DNA of 64,000 nt from Sideroxydans sp. (GCA_013791855.1 VMTA01000004.1:1-64000); one strand, 5' to 3'. Positions 32,867 to 41,888 are shown, counted from the stretch's first letter. A program made the numbers and translations. Notes: generated by a model not told the origin, from the letters alone.

Positions 32867-34684
32867 ATGCGTTTTAGAAATCTATTCCGTTGGTCCGCCG
32901 AGGTTGCTTTGGACGGACTTAAGTTTTTTGCACAACGTCTAGATGAATTGTTATTCGACTACACGCTAGACTCATATAAGCCCTCGGCGCTTAACTCCAC
33001 CTTTTTGACAAAGGAGGCTCTTAGCCTTATATCCGACATTGAGGATGGGAACATTGAATATCCAACTCTCTCCCACGTTCTTGAAGAGTTAGTGTGGGCA
33101 ATCCAAAACGATAAGGTTGCGAAATCACTTCTTGATACGGAAGTTGATTACTATGTGGCAATCGCCAATGAAGCAGAACTTCCTGCATTAAAGTTGCGAC
33201 TTGAGGTGCTGCATAGGACCTTAAACTCACCTAGATATTTAGCGGCAATATTCGATGCTCTGGAGAAGGCAATTGCTTCAAATGGAAAAAAAGAAATTGA
33301 CGCGTTAGCAAGCACACTTATAACGACACTAATTAATGCAGGTGTCTCGAAGCAACATCTTTATAACGAAGTGCTTCGAAATTTCTTTCTTGAGGGGCCT
33401 CAAATCTCAGACTTGACGTGTTTGCGTCCGTTTTTGAATTCACTTATACCCAAGATGCATCGTTTTGAGGTTCTGCTCATTGCAAGTAAGCATATTGATG
33501 CTGTCTCGGAGTCTATTAAATCATTTGGTCTTCAGTTTCCTGAAGCCATTCCAGATATGCTCACGCCTGTCTGTGAGAAGAATGAATTTATACCAGGTGA
33601 TGACGAGCGCTATATTCTTGCAGCCTCTATTGAAGCGCAGGATGTATATAGTGCAAGGCAAAAAGCCATCCGAAGCTTGGATAATCTCAGTGATCTTCTT
33701 TCGCTCTTCCAGCACAAAAGTAGAATTGTTTGGCGTCCAGAAGTTGTTGTTGCTTATCGCTGCTGTAGCAAGGATGTTCGATGGGTCGCTTCCCCCAAGG
33801 GGCCAATGGAAAAATCGTCTGATCTTCGGCCGGAAAAAGCAGCTAAAGAACTAAACGCGTTGATACGCTCATTTTCGGCAAAGGGAACAAGCTTCATAAA
33901 ATTTAATCGAGTCGCAGATATTCACGGTATTTGTATTAGTCACAACGTAATCGAGAATCAGTTGGTTAATCTTTGGACCGCTCTCGAAACATTGACGCCT
34001 TCAAATTCTGGAGCATCAAAAATAACCACTGTAATTCGCGCCTCGCTGCCATTCCTTATGCACACATATGTCGATCGGATTGTGCAACAACTTGTTTTTG
34101 ATTTGATGTTATGGGATAAGTGGCGCGCAAAAAAAATTCTCAATAAAGTGCAGTGTGATGAAAAGACATCTTTGAAAGCTAGGTGCCTACGTTTATTGTG
34201 CTTGGAAGAAAATGAAGCTCTTCGTGAACAGTTATACGATCAAGTCAAAGACTTTCATCTTCTGCGGTATCGCGTATATCAACTTAGCGAAGTTCTTTCA
34301 GACAATAAGAAGCTTCATAAGCTAATTGATACACATGAAAAGAAGATTGTTTGGCAAATTCGCCGAATTTATCGGGCTAGAAATTTGATAGTGCACTCGG
34401 GCCGTACGCCACCTGCATATATAGATACTTTGGTGGAGAATGGTCATGATTATGTAGATGTCATCACCTTTGAATTGATGAAAGTCTCATGTGGTGAATA
34501 CAGTGCTAGTACGCTTGAACAAATATTTGAAATTGAAAAAATACGGTATCAAGCTTTTTTACGCAGACTCTCCGAAAAGGCACTTCTAACATCTGCTAAC
34601 TGTGACTTCTTGCTTGCGCCCAAGCATAATCCCAAGCCTCATGTTGCCTCTCAAGAATCGAAAGTGGCAGGTGATTTACAGTAG
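32867..34684 (+). CDS. AT-rich ApeA-like HEPN-domain protein (candidate RNase/defence)
   Basis: 605 aa from the ATG at 32867 (AGGAAAG upstream). The gene is clearly AT-richer and uses different codons than its neighbours, which points to horizontal acquisition. The C-terminal part contains IENQLVNLWTALETLTP (about residue 362) and RARNLIVHSGRTP with the RNLIVH (Rx4H) motif at 505-510. This is the HEPN RNase signature, in the arrangement of ApeA-like HEPN proteins. The N-terminal 350 residues have no recognisable domain. HEPN proteins often cleave RNA in phage defence or toxin systems; no antitoxin gene is adjacent. Function inferred. Confidence 0.65.
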   Translation: MRFRNLFRWSAEVALDGLKFFAQRLDELLFDYTLDSYKPSALNSTFLTKEALSLISDIEDGNIEYPTLSHVLEELVWAIQNDKVAKSLLDTEVDYYVAIANEAELPALKLRLEVLHRTLNSPRYLAAIFDALEKAIASNGKKEIDALASTLITTLINAGVSKQHLYNEVLRNFFLEGPQISDLTCLRPFLNSLIPKMHRFEVLLIASKHIDAVSESIKSFGLQFPEAIPDMLTPVCEKNEFIPGDDERYILAASIEAQDVYSARQKAIRSLDNLSDLLSLFQHKSRIVWRPEVVVAYRCCSKDVRWVASPKGPMEKSSDLRPEKAAKELNALIRSFSAKGTSFIKFNRVADIHGICISHNVIENQLVNLWTALETLTPSNSGASKITTVIRASLPFLMHTYVDRIVQQLVFDLMLWDKWRAKKILNKVQCDEKTSLKARCLRLLCLEENEALREQLYDQVKDFHLLRYRVYQLSEVLSDNKKLHKLIDTHEKKIVWQIRRIYRARNLIVHSGRTPPAYIDTLVENGHDYVDVITFELMKVSCGEYSASTLEQIFEIEKIRYQAFLRRLSEKALLTSANCDFLLAPKHNPKPHVASQESKVAGDLQ

Positions 34685-34761
34685 AGGCGCAATGGGGGGC
34701 GGTTTCAAAGTTTTGCCGAAGTTGCCCCCTGTCTTGTTGGCTTTGTCGCCCTCACCCCGTT

Positions 34762-34777
34762 TGTTAGCTTCCCTACA
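34762..34777 (+). promoter_or_regulatory. NifA upstream activator site for nifE
   Basis: TGT-TAGCTTCCCT-ACA matches TGT-N10-ACA exactly and lies 45 bp upstream of the -24 element. This is shorter than usual for NifA but workable. Confidence 0.75.
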
Positions 34778-34821
34778 ATCCCCCTCCCCATAAATCCCCA
34801 ATAAATCAACCTTGTGTCGGT

Positions 34822-34836
34822 TGGCATGTTTCCTGC
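34822..34836 (+). promoter_or_regulatory. Sigma54 promoter of nifENX
   Basis: TGGCAT-GTTTC-CTGC with exact GG-N10-GC spacing; one mismatch in each half. It is 36 bp upstream of the nifE ATG. Confidence 0.78.
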
Positions 34837-34871
34837 GAGTAGGAGGGCGTCAATACTCGTGAGCTACTGCC

Positions 34872-36278
34872 ATGCAAGCCAAGGACATCGCCGAACTGCT
34901 GAACGAACCGGCCTGTACGCATAACAAGAAGGAGAAATCCGGTTGTGCGCGTCCCAAGCCCGGGGCGACTGCGGGCGGCTGCTCGTTCGACGGGGCGCAG
35001 ATCGCTTTGCTGCCTATCGCAGACGTTGCACATATCGTGCACGGGCCGATCGCCTGTGCAGGCAGTTCCTGGGACAACCGCGGCACACGTTCTTCCGGGC
35101 CGACTTTGTATCGCATCGGTATGACCACCGACCTCACCGAGCAGGATGTGATCATGGGGCGCGGCGAGAAGCGTTTGTTCCATGCCATCAAGCAGGCGGT
35201 CGATTCCTATTCCCCCAAGGCAGTCTTTGTCTACAACACCTGCGTGCCTGCGCTGACCGGCGACGACATCAGCGCGGTGTGCAAGGCCGCTGCCGAGAAG
35301 ACCGGCGTGCCGGTGGTGCCGGTGGACTGTGCCGGTTTCTACGGCACGAAGAATCTGGGCAACCGCATCGCCGGTGAGGCGATGTTCAAATATGTGGTGG
35401 GGACGGGCGAACCTTTGCCGGTGCCTGATGAATTGCAGCGTCCCGGCATCACCGTGCACGATGTGAACCTGATCGGCGAATACAACATCGCGGGTGAGTT
35501 CTGGAACGTGGCACCGTTGTTCGACGAACTGGGGCTGCGCATCCTGTGCACTTTGTCCGGCGATGCGCGCTTCCACGAAGTGCAGACCATGCACCGCGCC
35601 GAAGCCAGCATGGTGGTATGCGCCAAGGCCTTGCTCAACATCGCACGCAAACTGCAAGCCGATCACAAGGTGCCGTTCTTCGAAGGCAGCTTCTACGGCG
35701 TGACCGATACCTCGAATGCCTTTAGAGATTTTGCCAAGCTGCTGAACGACCCTTCGCTTACCGAGCGCACCGAGGCGATGATCGTGCGCGAGGAAGCCAA
35801 GATCAACGCCGAGCTCGACCCGTGGCGCGCGAAGCTGCGTGGCAAGCGTGTGTTGCTCTACACCGGCGGCGTGAAGTCGTGGTCCATCGTTTCTGCCTTG
35901 CAGGATTTGGGCATGGACGTGGTCGCCACCGGCACCAGCAAATCCACCGAGGAAGACAAGGCGCGCATCCGCGAGATCATGGGCGACAAGACCAAGATGA
36001 TCACCGACGGCAGCCCCAAGGCGCTGCTCGGCGTGGTGAAGGAATACCAGGCCGACATCCTCATCGCGGGCGGCCGCAACATGTACACCGCGCTCAAGGC
36101 GCGCATCCCTTTCCTCGACATCAATCAGGAACGTGAATTCGGTTACGAGGGTTACAGCGGCATGGTGGAACTCGCACGCCAATTGGCGCTGACGATACAG
36201 AGTCCGGTGTGGGCGAGTGTGCGCAAGACTGCGCCGTGGGCGAAGTCATCCGTCCCAGGCATCGAATTGGGAGCATGA
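34872..36278 (+). CDS. nifE: Nitrogenase iron-molybdenum cofactor biosynthesis protein NifE
   Basis: 468 aa. NifE hallmarks are the N-terminal [41 protein letters not shown], and [17 protein letters not shown], whose cysteines hold the NifEN cluster. NifEN is the scaffold on which the NifB-cofactor is converted to FeMo-cofactor. nifN begins one base after the nifE stop. A sigma54 promoter and NifA site precede the gene, so it is a separate nif transcription unit from nifHDK. Confidence 0.97.
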   Translation: MQAKDIAELLNEPACTHNKKEKSGCARPKPGATAGGCSFDGAQIALLPIADVAHIVHGPIACAGSSWDNRGTRSSGPTLYRIGMTTDLTEQDVIMGRGEKRLFHAIKQAVDSYSPKAVFVYNTCVPALTGDDISAVCKAAAEKTGVPVVPVDCAGFYGTKNLGNRIAGEAMFKYVVGTGEPLPVPDELQRPGITVHDVNLIGEYNIAGEFWNVAPLFDELGLRILCTLSGDARFHEVQTMHRAEASMVVCAKALLNIARKLQADHKVPFFEGSFYGVTDTSNAFRDFAKLLNDPSLTERTEAMIVREEAKINAELDPWRAKLRGKRVLLYTGGVKSWSIVSALQDLGMDVVATGTSKSTEEDKARIREIMGDKTKMITDGSPKALLGVVKEYQADILIAGGRNMYTALKARIPFLDINQEREFGYEGYSGMVELARQLALTIQSPVWASVRKTAPWAKSSVPGIELGA

Positions 36279-36279
36279 C

Positions 36280-37773
36280 ATGGCCGAGATACTGAAACGC
36301 AACAAAGCACTCGCGGTGAATCCGCTCAAGGCCAGCCAGCCGGTCGGTGCGTCGCTCGCCTTCCTCGGCATCAACAAGGCCATCCCGATGATGCACGGTT
36401 CGCAGGGCTGCACCGCGTTCGGCAAGGTGTATTTCGTGCGCCACTTCCGCGAGCCGATCCCGCTGCAGACCACGGCGATGGATCAGGTATCCACGGTGAT
36501 GAGCGCGGACGAGAACGTGATCCTGGGTCTGGCGACCATCTGCGAGAAGAGCAAGCCGGCGCTGATCGGGCTGCCGACGACAGGCTTGTCGGAGACGCAA
36601 GGCACGGACATCAAACGTCTGGTGCGGGATTTCTACATCGCGCATCCCGAGTTCGCGCACATCCCGGTGGTGCCGGTGAACACGCCGGATTTCACCGGCT
36701 GTCTGGAGAGCGGTTATGCGCTGGCGGTGAAGGCGACACTGGAAGTGATGTTGCCGAAAAGCGGCCCTCACCCTAACCCTGATGGAACTACTAGCCATTC
36801 GACTAAGCCCGCAAGCGGGCAAGTCGCTGGTTATCTCCCGCAAGCGGGCGAGGGGGCGAACGCGAAAAGCAATGTTGGACGCCGCAAGAAGCAGGTCAAC
36901 GTGTTGGCCGGTTCTTTCCTCACGCCGGGCGATGTGGAGCACATCAAGGAACTGATCGAGGCATTCGGTCTGCGTCCGCTGGTATTGCCGGACATCGGCG
37001 ATTCGCTCGACGGTCATCTCACCGAGATGGAAAGCTCGCCGCTCACCGTGGGCGGTACGCCGGTGAGCGACATCGCTAGCATGGGCGAATCCATCGCCAC
37101 GTTGGTGCTGGGTAATTCGCTGTTCGATGCGGCGGACGTCCTCAAGACGCAGACCGGCGTGCCGGACTATCGCTTCGACTGCCTGATGGGTTTGGAGGCG
37201 GTGGACAGTTTCGTCGCCGCGCTGGCTGAGATCAGCGGCAAGCCGGTGCCGGAGAAGCTCGAACGCCAGCGCGCGCAGTTGCAGGACGCGATGGTGGATG
37301 TGCATTTCATGCTGGGCTTTGCGCGCGTCGCCATCGCGGCGGATGCCGATCTGCTCTACGGCTTCTCGCGGCTGGTGACGGAGATGGGCTGCGAGGTGGT
37401 GGCCGCTGTCGCACCGGCGCGCGCCAACATTCTGCAGAGCGTGCTGGCGGAGCAGGTGGCCATCGGCGATCTGGAAGACCTGGAGATAGCGGCCAAGCGC
37501 AAAGGCGCGCAATTGGTGATCAGCAATTCGCACGCGCTTGAAACGGCGCGCCGTCTCGGTGTGCCGCTGCTGCGCGCGGGCTTCCCGCAATACGACCTGC
37601 TCGGCGGATATCAGCGCCTGTGGGTGGGCTATCGCGGCACGCGCCAGTCGTTGTTCGATCTGGCGAACCTGCTGGTGGAGCACGGACACATCGAGCCGGA
37701 GCCGTATGTCTCCATCTATGCACAGCGGACAGGAGAAAGTCGTGCGACACCTGCGTCTGGTCAAACCCACTGA
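36280..37773 (+). CDS. nifN: Nitrogenase iron-molybdenum cofactor biosynthesis protein NifN
   Basis: 497 aa, about 40 longer than usual for NifN. The core is normal: [47 protein letters not shown] and the [21 protein letters not shown] segment. Residues about 162-198 are a Pro/Gly/Ser/Thr-rich insertion ([19 protein letters not shown] and following) encoded by a palindromic repeat at 36763-36866, kept in frame. It lies at a loop where NifN length varies, so the protein may still work. NifN pairs with NifE. The nifX start lies within its last codons. Confidence 0.95.
   Translation: MAEILKRNKALAVNPLKASQPVGASLAFLGINKAIPMMHGSQGCTAFGKVYFVRHFREPIPLQTTAMDQVSTVMSADENVILGLATICEKSKPALIGLPTTGLSETQGTDIKRLVRDFYIAHPEFAHIPVVPVNTPDFTGCLESGYALAVKATLEVMLPKSGPHPNPDGTTSHSTKPASGQVAGYLPQAGEGANAKSNVGRRKKQVNVLAGSFLTPGDVEHIKELIEAFGLRPLVLPDIGDSLDGHLTEMESSPLTVGGTPVSDIASMGESIATLVLGNSLFDAADVLKTQTGVPDYRFDCLMGLEAVDSFVAALAEISGKPVPEKLERQRAQLQDAMVDVHFMLGFARVAIAADADLLYGFSRLVTEMGCEVVAAVAPARANILQSVLAEQVAIGDLEDLEIAAKRKGAQLVISNSHALETARRLGVPLLRAGFPQYDLLGGYQRLWVGYRGTRQSLFDLANLLVEHGHIEPEPYVSIYAQRTGESRATPASGQTH
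36763..36866 (+). repeat. Palindromic repeat inserted in frame within nifN
   Basis: CCCTCACCCTAACCCT opens and TCTCCCGCAAGCGGGCGAGGG-type sequence closes the element, a form seen as a common intergenic repeat in proteobacteria; a second hairpin (GCCCGCAAGCGGGC) lies inside. Both read through as codons of nifN. Confidence 0.75.
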
Positions 37774-38194
37774 GGAGACAGCGATGACAGTGAAGATCGC
37801 ATTCGCCACCAGCGACCGCAAGGCGGTGAACCAGCATTTCGGCGCGGCGGAGGCATTCGCCATCTACGAGGTGAGCGAGACGGACGCGAAGCTGATCGAG
37901 GTGGCCGAGTTCATCGAGACCGCGATGGACGGGCATGAAGGCAAGTTGGCGGCAAAGGTAGAGCTGCTCGGCGATTGTGCAGCGGTGTATTGCAACGCGG
38001 CGGGTGCATCCGCGATCCAGCAATTATTGGCGGGCGGCATCCAGCCGATGCGCGTGGATGAAGGGTTGTGCATCGACGGTCTGCTGAGCGGTTTGCAGCA
38101 GAGCATGGTGAGCGAGCCGCCGGTGTGGCTGACGAAATATCTGAAGAAGAAATCGAGCAAGAGCTTCGCGGACGACGAGGAGTGGCAGGAATGA
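37742..38194 (+). CDS. nifX: NifX, FeMo-cofactor carrier protein
   Basis: 150 aa from a GTG at 37742 with AGGAGA upstream; this gives the RHLRLVKP N-terminus common in NifX. An ATG at 37784 with GGAG is an alternative. The NifX/NifB-C domain is clear ([27 protein letters not shown], with [25 protein letters not shown]). It binds NifB-cofactor or VK-cluster and carries it to NifEN. It overlaps nifN by 32 bp and rseC by four bases. Confidence 0.92.
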   Translation: MRHLRLVKPTEETAMTVKIAFATSDRKAVNQHFGAAEAFAIYEVSETDAKLIEVAEFIETAMDGHEGKLAAKVELLGDCAAVYCNAAGASAIQQLLAGGIQPMRVDEGLCIDGLLSGLQQSMVSEPPVWLTKYLKKKSSKSFADDEEWQE

Positions 38195-38631
38195 TCAGCG
38201 CACCGGTACGCGTGATCGCTGTGCAGAACCGTGTGGCGCAGGTGATGCCCACCGAGAAGTCCGGCTGCGGCGGTTGCGCATCGCGCGAGTCGTGCGGCGT
38301 GTCGGGCTTGGGCAAATATTTCTCATCTCGGCGCAAGACCATAGGCGTGGCATGCGATGCACACGTGCGCGCGGGTGATGAGTTGCAGTTGTCGCTGAGC
38401 GAGGGTGATCTGGTCAAGGCCGGGCTGCTGGCTTATCTGTTTCCGTGCGTGACGGCGGTGACCGGCGCGGCACTCGCTTCGGGATATGGGGATGTCGGTT
38501 CGGCAGTGGGCGCGGCCGTCGGCGCAGCAAGCGGTTTCGTTTTGGCGCGCGTGTCCAGCTGGACGCCGCGTGTGAGTGTGAAAAGCGAAAGGCAATTTGC
38601 CACAGAGAACACAGAGGTCACAGAGCGATAG
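38191..38631 (+). CDS. rseC: RseC/SoxR-reducing-type membrane protein with repeat-derived tail
   Basis: 146 aa from the ATG that overlaps the nifX stop. The N-terminus has CGGCASRESCG (a Cys-rich site as in RseC), followed by two hydrophobic helices at about 70-95 and 100-118. In E. coli RseC helps an Rnf-type complex reduce SoxR; in nif clusters it may relate to electron supply to nitrogenase. The last 15 or so residues (SERQFATENTEVTER) are encoded by the left arm of a palindromic repeat (38599-38625), so the original C-terminus was altered or extended. Confidence 0.82.
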   Translation: MISAPVRVIAVQNRVAQVMPTEKSGCGGCASRESCGVSGLGKYFSSRRKTIGVACDAHVRAGDELQLSLSEGDLVKAGLLAYLFPCVTAVTGAALASGYGDVGSAVGAAVGAASGFVLARVSSWTPRVSVKSERQFATENTEVTER

Positions 38632-38736
38632 GCGGGACTTCGTTCTTTCTTCATGTCATCTCTAAAGCAGAAGTCGACTTGCAGGAATGGTTGAGTGGCA
38701 GCTGGACTTCTCTGTGGTCTCTGTGTGCTCTGTGGC
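38599..38736. repeat. Inverted-repeat (MITE-like) element between rseC and DUF269
   Basis: Arms 38599-38625 and 38710-38736 are 27 bp, 24 of 27 complementary (GCCACAGAG, ACACAGAG and CACAGAG blocks), around an 84-bp centre. This CACAGAG-type palindrome is a common dispersed repeat in betaproteobacteria. It separates nifX-rseC from the downstream nif genes. Confidence 0.75.
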
Positions 38737-38771
38737 TAAAAAGGTTTTGAACTTAACAAAGGAGAAACACC

Positions 38772-39233
38772 ATGAATCAGGCAGTCGCAGCAGATCCGTT
38801 GTTGTCCACCGATTTCATCCAGGAGATGGTCAAGCAGATGCGCGCCGTCGACAGCTACGGCACGTATGACGGCTGGCCCGCCGAGCGCGTGCTGGCGCCG
38901 TATGTGCTGACCAAGGAACAGAAACGCGAGATCCCGATCATCGGCGATCCTGACGAGATCCTGCTGTCACGCATCAAGTGTTTCTATAACGCGGTCGCTT
39001 CACTGATCGAAAAGGAATGCGGTCTGATGGCGGTGCCGATGATCAACATCACGCACGAAGGTTTCGGCCGTGGCGTGATCACCGTCGGCAAGCTGGTGGT
39101 GATGGACAAGACATTGCGTGACGTGCACCGCTACGGTTACGAGAGTCTGTCCAAGATGAAGGACGAAGGCGACAAGCTGCTCTCAGTCGCGCTGGAGATC
39201 ATCGGCAAGCACCCGGATGTTGCGGGTCTGTGA
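38772..39233 (+). CDS. NifX-associated nitrogen fixation protein (DUF269)
   Basis: 153 aa. The family pattern is clear from AVDSYGTYDGWPAERVLAPYVLTKEQKREIPIIGDPDEI to the GFGRGVITVGKLVVMDKTLRDVHRYG segment, both strongly conserved in DUF269 proteins located next to nifX. Its role is not established; it is assumed to act in FeMo-cofactor assembly or transfer. An AAAGGAGAAACACC ribosome site precedes the ATG. It follows a palindromic element, so translation may be independent of rseC. Confidence 0.93.
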   Translation: MNQAVAADPLLSTDFIQEMVKQMRAVDSYGTYDGWPAERVLAPYVLTKEQKREIPIIGDPDEILLSRIKCFYNAVASLIEKECGLMAVPMINITHEGFGRGVITVGKLVVMDKTLRDVHRYGYESLSKMKDEGDKLLSVALEIIGKHPDVAGL

Positions 39234-39262
39234 GTGCCGGGTACTGAGTAACGGAGTCAGAG

Positions 39263-39475
39263 ATGAATGAAGACGAACTGAAAGCACTCGACAAGGAAGT
39301 GAAGAAGCTCAAGCGCATCTCCACGGAGTGGGCGGGGCAATTGCACGATCTGGTCGAGGATAAGTTGCCGGCGGGCTACAAGGAGCTGCCGGGCATCGCG
39401 CAATCCACTTACGATGCTTGCCAGGCATGGGCCGAGGCGAGCGCAAGATTATCCGAAGCACAGAAGGAAGCATGA
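39263..39475 (+). CDS. CCE_0567/DUF683-family small metalloprotein
   Basis: 70 aa, two helices, typical of DUF683 proteins encoded between DUF269 and FdxB in nif operons (KALDKEVKKLKRISTEWAGQLHDLVEDKLPAGYKEL). Cyanothece CCE_0567 of this family forms a helical bundle with metal bound. Function unknown. Its stop is followed by fdxB after 2 bp (or overlaps it if the upstream ATG is used). Confidence 0.9.
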   Translation: MNEDELKALDKEVKKLKRISTEWAGQLHDLVEDKLPAGYKELPGIAQSTYDACQAWAEASARLSEAQKEA

Positions 39476-39477
39476 CC

Positions 39478-39768
39478 ATGTCAAACATCACTGGCGTCAC
39501 CCGAGGTGGCACCCCTTACGAACCGACTTTCGTCACCGAACTGAATCCGGCCAACTGCATCGGCTGCGGGCGCTGTTTCAAAGTCTGCCCGCGCAGCGTG
39601 TTCGAGCTGCTGGAGCGCGACGAGGATGACGAGAATTACGACGAAGACGAAGACAACATGATGGTGATGTCCATCGCGAATGCGCTGGATTGCATCGGCT
39701 GCGGATCGTGCGCACGTGTCTGTCCCAAGCAATGCCACACGCATCAAGCGATGCCGGTAGGAGCCTGA
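39478..39768 (+). CDS. fdxB: Ferredoxin III, nif-specific (FdxB)
   Basis: 96 aa from the ATG at 39478, which has AAGGAAG at good spacing; an ATG at 39472 would add two residues and overlap the previous stop. Two [4Fe-4S] sites are visible: CIGCGRCFKVCP and CIGCGSCARVCP, with an acidic insertion between them (DEDDENYDEDEDNM). The opening TGVTRGGTPYEP is standard for FdxB. It likely transfers electrons during cofactor assembly or to nitrogenase. Confidence 0.93.
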   Translation: MSNITGVTRGGTPYEPTFVTELNPANCIGCGRCFKVCPRSVFELLERDEDDENYDEDEDNMMVMSIANALDCIGCGSCARVCPKQCHTHQAMPVGA

Positions 39769-39769
39769 T

Positions 39770-40093
39770 ATGCCAAAACCAACCAGACATGTATTCGTGT
39801 GTTCGCAGAATCGTCCCGCCGGTCATCCGCGCGGTTCATGCGGCGCAAAGGGTTGCGCGGCCGTGGTGGACGAGTTCATGCAGCAATGGCAGCAGCGCCA
39901 GTGTTTCGCCGAAGTGGCCGTGACACCGACCGGCTGCATCGGCCCGTGCGGTATGGGGCCGAACGTGCTGGTCTATCCGGAAGGCGTGATGTACTGCAAC
40001 GTGACCAAGGAAGATGTGAGCGCGATATTCGACGAGCATCTGCTGGGCGGCACGCCGGTCGAGCGGCTGAAGGCGCCTGCCGACATATGGTAG
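39770..40093 (+). CDS. Thioredoxin-like [2Fe-2S] ferredoxin
   Basis: 107 aa. Thioredoxin-fold ferredoxin with Cys in HVFVCSQNRP and GAKGC at the N-terminal side and CIGPCGMGPNVLVYPEG on the other, the four-Cys pattern of this family (also found in Azotobacter nif-linked FeSII-like and Clostridium ferredoxins). Should act as a one-electron carrier. One base separates its start from fdxB's stop, so the two are coupled. Its stop overlaps the next gene's start region by a few bases. Confidence 0.9.
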   Translation: MPKPTRHVFVCSQNRPAGHPRGSCGAKGCAAVVDEFMQQWQQRQCFAEVAVTPTGCIGPCGMGPNVLVYPEGVMYCNVTKEDVSAIFDEHLLGGTPVERLKAPADIW

Positions 40094-40461
40094 TGCTGGA
40101 CACATCGCGGCAGTTGCCTGCCGCGTTGGAGGCGGTGGCGAAACGTATCGTCATCGCCTTGCAGTTGGAGGCCGAGCGTTTCACCGCGACCGGTGCTGCG
40201 CCTTACATAGACCTCGCAGCGGCGCAGTTCACCCGCGTGGTCGATCCAGCCAACCAGTTGCCGGGTTACGAAGGCGTGTGGCGCAACGCGCGCAAGGAGC
40301 GTTGCGGCAGCATCAATTTCAACAGTGACGGTAGCTTCTTCGCCGAGTACGACATGTTCTGCCCGCATCCGCGCGATGCGCGCTGGTTCGTGGAAATGGT
40401 CACCGTCTGGGGTAACACCGATCACATCAGCAGCGAAGCGACGCTGATCCCCGCCCTGTAA
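40087..40461 (+). CDS. Small unknown protein in the nifE operon
   Basis: 124 aa from the ATG at 40087, which overlaps the end of the ferredoxin gene. It has Arg/Phe-rich soluble content with CGSINFNSDGSFFAEYDMFCPHP and WFVEMVTVWGN as conspicuous segments. I do not recognise the family. The long frame that starts at 39799 reads through the ferredoxin gene and is rejected. Its coupling to the ferredoxin suggests a linked role in electron transfer or cofactor assembly, unproven. Confidence 0.6.
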   Translation: MVVLDTSRQLPAALEAVAKRIVIALQLEAERFTATGAAPYIDLAAAQFTRVVDPANQLPGYEGVWRNARKERCGSINFNSDGSFFAEYDMFCPHPRDARWFVEMVTVWGNTDHISSEATLIPAL

Positions 40462-40544
40462 GCCGACGCGCCACGAAATCGGGCGAACGGCTATGATGCG
40501 CACCGTTCGCGGCAGCTGTGCCGCAGTGCTGGAAGGTGGGCATC

Positions 40545-41888
40545 ATGTCTGAAGAGAACCGTGAGATGAATACCGAAGAGGCGCGCGAGGAATTGCACGT
40601 CTCCTTACCTATGGAAGCGTTCAAGGCGGCGCTGCCTTATCTGCTCGCTTTGTTGGTGATCGCGGGTGTCGGCTACTGGCTGATCGATCCGGCACCGCCG
40701 AAGAAGATGGTGATCTCCATCAGCAAGGAAGATGGCAACTATCAGGCGTACGCCAGTCTGTATGCCGCGCTGTTGCAACAGGAAGGCATCACGCTGGAGA
40801 TACGCGAGACGGAAGGGCCGTTACAGAGTCTGGAAGAATTGCACCAGCCGGACTCGGGTGTCGATCTCGCTTTGGTGCCGGGCGGTATGGCGGGCGGGCG
40901 ATCCACGGTAGGTTTGGAATCACTGGGCAGTCTTTACTACGAACCGCTGTGGATATTCCACAAGGGCAAGCAGAAGATCGAACATCTGTCGCAATTGAAG
41001 GGGCTGCGTGTCGGGGTGGGGCGGCCGGACAGCAGCACCCGTCTGATAACGAAAGTGTTGCTGGATGCGGCCGGGGTGACCGAGCAGAACACCACGCTGT
41101 ACGAGATCGGTCTGGACGATTCCATGGAAGCGTTGCGGCATAACATCGTGGATGTGATCTTCCTGACCGGTGTGCCGAATTCGCCGCTGGTCGCCGAGGT
41201 GGCGAACATGCGCGGCGTGTCGCTGGTCGACCTGAACGACTCCGAGGCGATCGCGCGCCAGTACAGCTTCCTGCATCACCTGGTGTTGCCGGAGAGCGCG
41301 CTGAGTCTGCAGGCCAATATCCCGCCGCGCAGCGCGCATCTGTTAGCGCCCACTGTCACGTTGGTGGCGCGGGATACGCTGCATCCGGCTCTGACCTATC
41401 TGTTACTCAAGGTGTTGACCCGTGTGCACGGCAACGCGGGCATGCTGCAACAGGAGCATGAGTTCCCGGCCGACAAGGATTCCGATTTCGAACTGAGCAG
41501 TCAGGCCGAGTATTTTTACCAGTCCGGCCCGCCTTTCCTAGATCGTTATTTGCCGTTCTGGGCGGCTACCTTCGTTAGCCGCGTGCTGATCATCCTGTTG
41601 CCGCTGCTGGCCCTGGCTATCCCGTTGAGCCGGGCGGCACCCGCCGCCTACAACTGGCTGATCAAATCGCGCATCCACAAGCTGTACGGTGAGCTGCGCT
41701 TCCTGGAATTGCAGTTGCGCACTGCCACACAGCCGGTGGATATCGCGCGCTTCCGTAGCGAAGTGGATGCTATAGAGAACAAAGTCAACCACTTGCGCTT
41801 GCCGGTCGCTTTCTCCAGTCATCTGTATGAGCTGCGCAGTCATATCGGGTTGGTGCGTGCTCGCATCGAGCAATACGCGAAAGCCTAA
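40545..41888 (+). CDS. Membrane-anchored TAXI-type TRAP solute-binding protein
   Basis: 447 aa from the ATG at 40545. An N-terminal transmembrane anchor (about residues 30-50: ALPYLLALLVIAGVGYWLI) precedes a TAXI-type periplasmic binding domain (about 60-340: KEDGNYQAYASLYAALLQQEGITLEIRETEG). A second hydrophobic segment (about 345-365) leads to a coiled C-terminal cytosolic tail. No TRAP membrane subunits are adjacent. The anchored, two-membrane-segment form suggests a sensor and not a free transporter subunit. Ligand unknown. It lies at the end of the nif operon. Confidence 0.72.
   Translation: MSEENREMNTEEAREELHVSLPMEAFKAALPYLLALLVIAGVGYWLIDPAPPKKMVISISKEDGNYQAYASLYAALLQQEGITLEIRETEGPLQSLEELHQPDSGVDLALVPGGMAGGRSTVGLESLGSLYYEPLWIFHKGKQKIEHLSQLKGLRVGVGRPDSSTRLITKVLLDAAGVTEQNTTLYEIGLDDSMEALRHNIVDVIFLTGVPNSPLVAEVANMRGVSLVDLNDSEAIARQYSFLHHLVLPESALSLQANIPPRSAHLLAPTVTLVARDTLHPALTYLLLKVLTRVHGNAGMLQQEHEFPADKDSDFELSSQAEYFYQSGPPFLDRYLPFWAATFVSRVLIILLPLLALAIPLSRAAPAAYNWLIKSRIHKLYGELRFLELQLRTATQPVDIARFRSEVDAIENKVNHLRLPVAFSSHLYELRSHIGLVRARIEQYAKA

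Noticed and set aside
34806-36182. A 458-codon minus-strand frame opposite nifE
   Set aside because: It mirrors nifE and has no motifs, while nifE has all its conserved cysteines. A shadow frame.
36763-36866. A frameshift or pseudogene call for nifN caused by the repeat
   Set aside because: The insertion keeps the frame and both flanking NifN parts are intact, so the gene is called complete.
36121-37863. A 580-codon minus-strand frame opposite nifN
   Set aside because: Arg/His-rich shadow of nifN with no family similarity.
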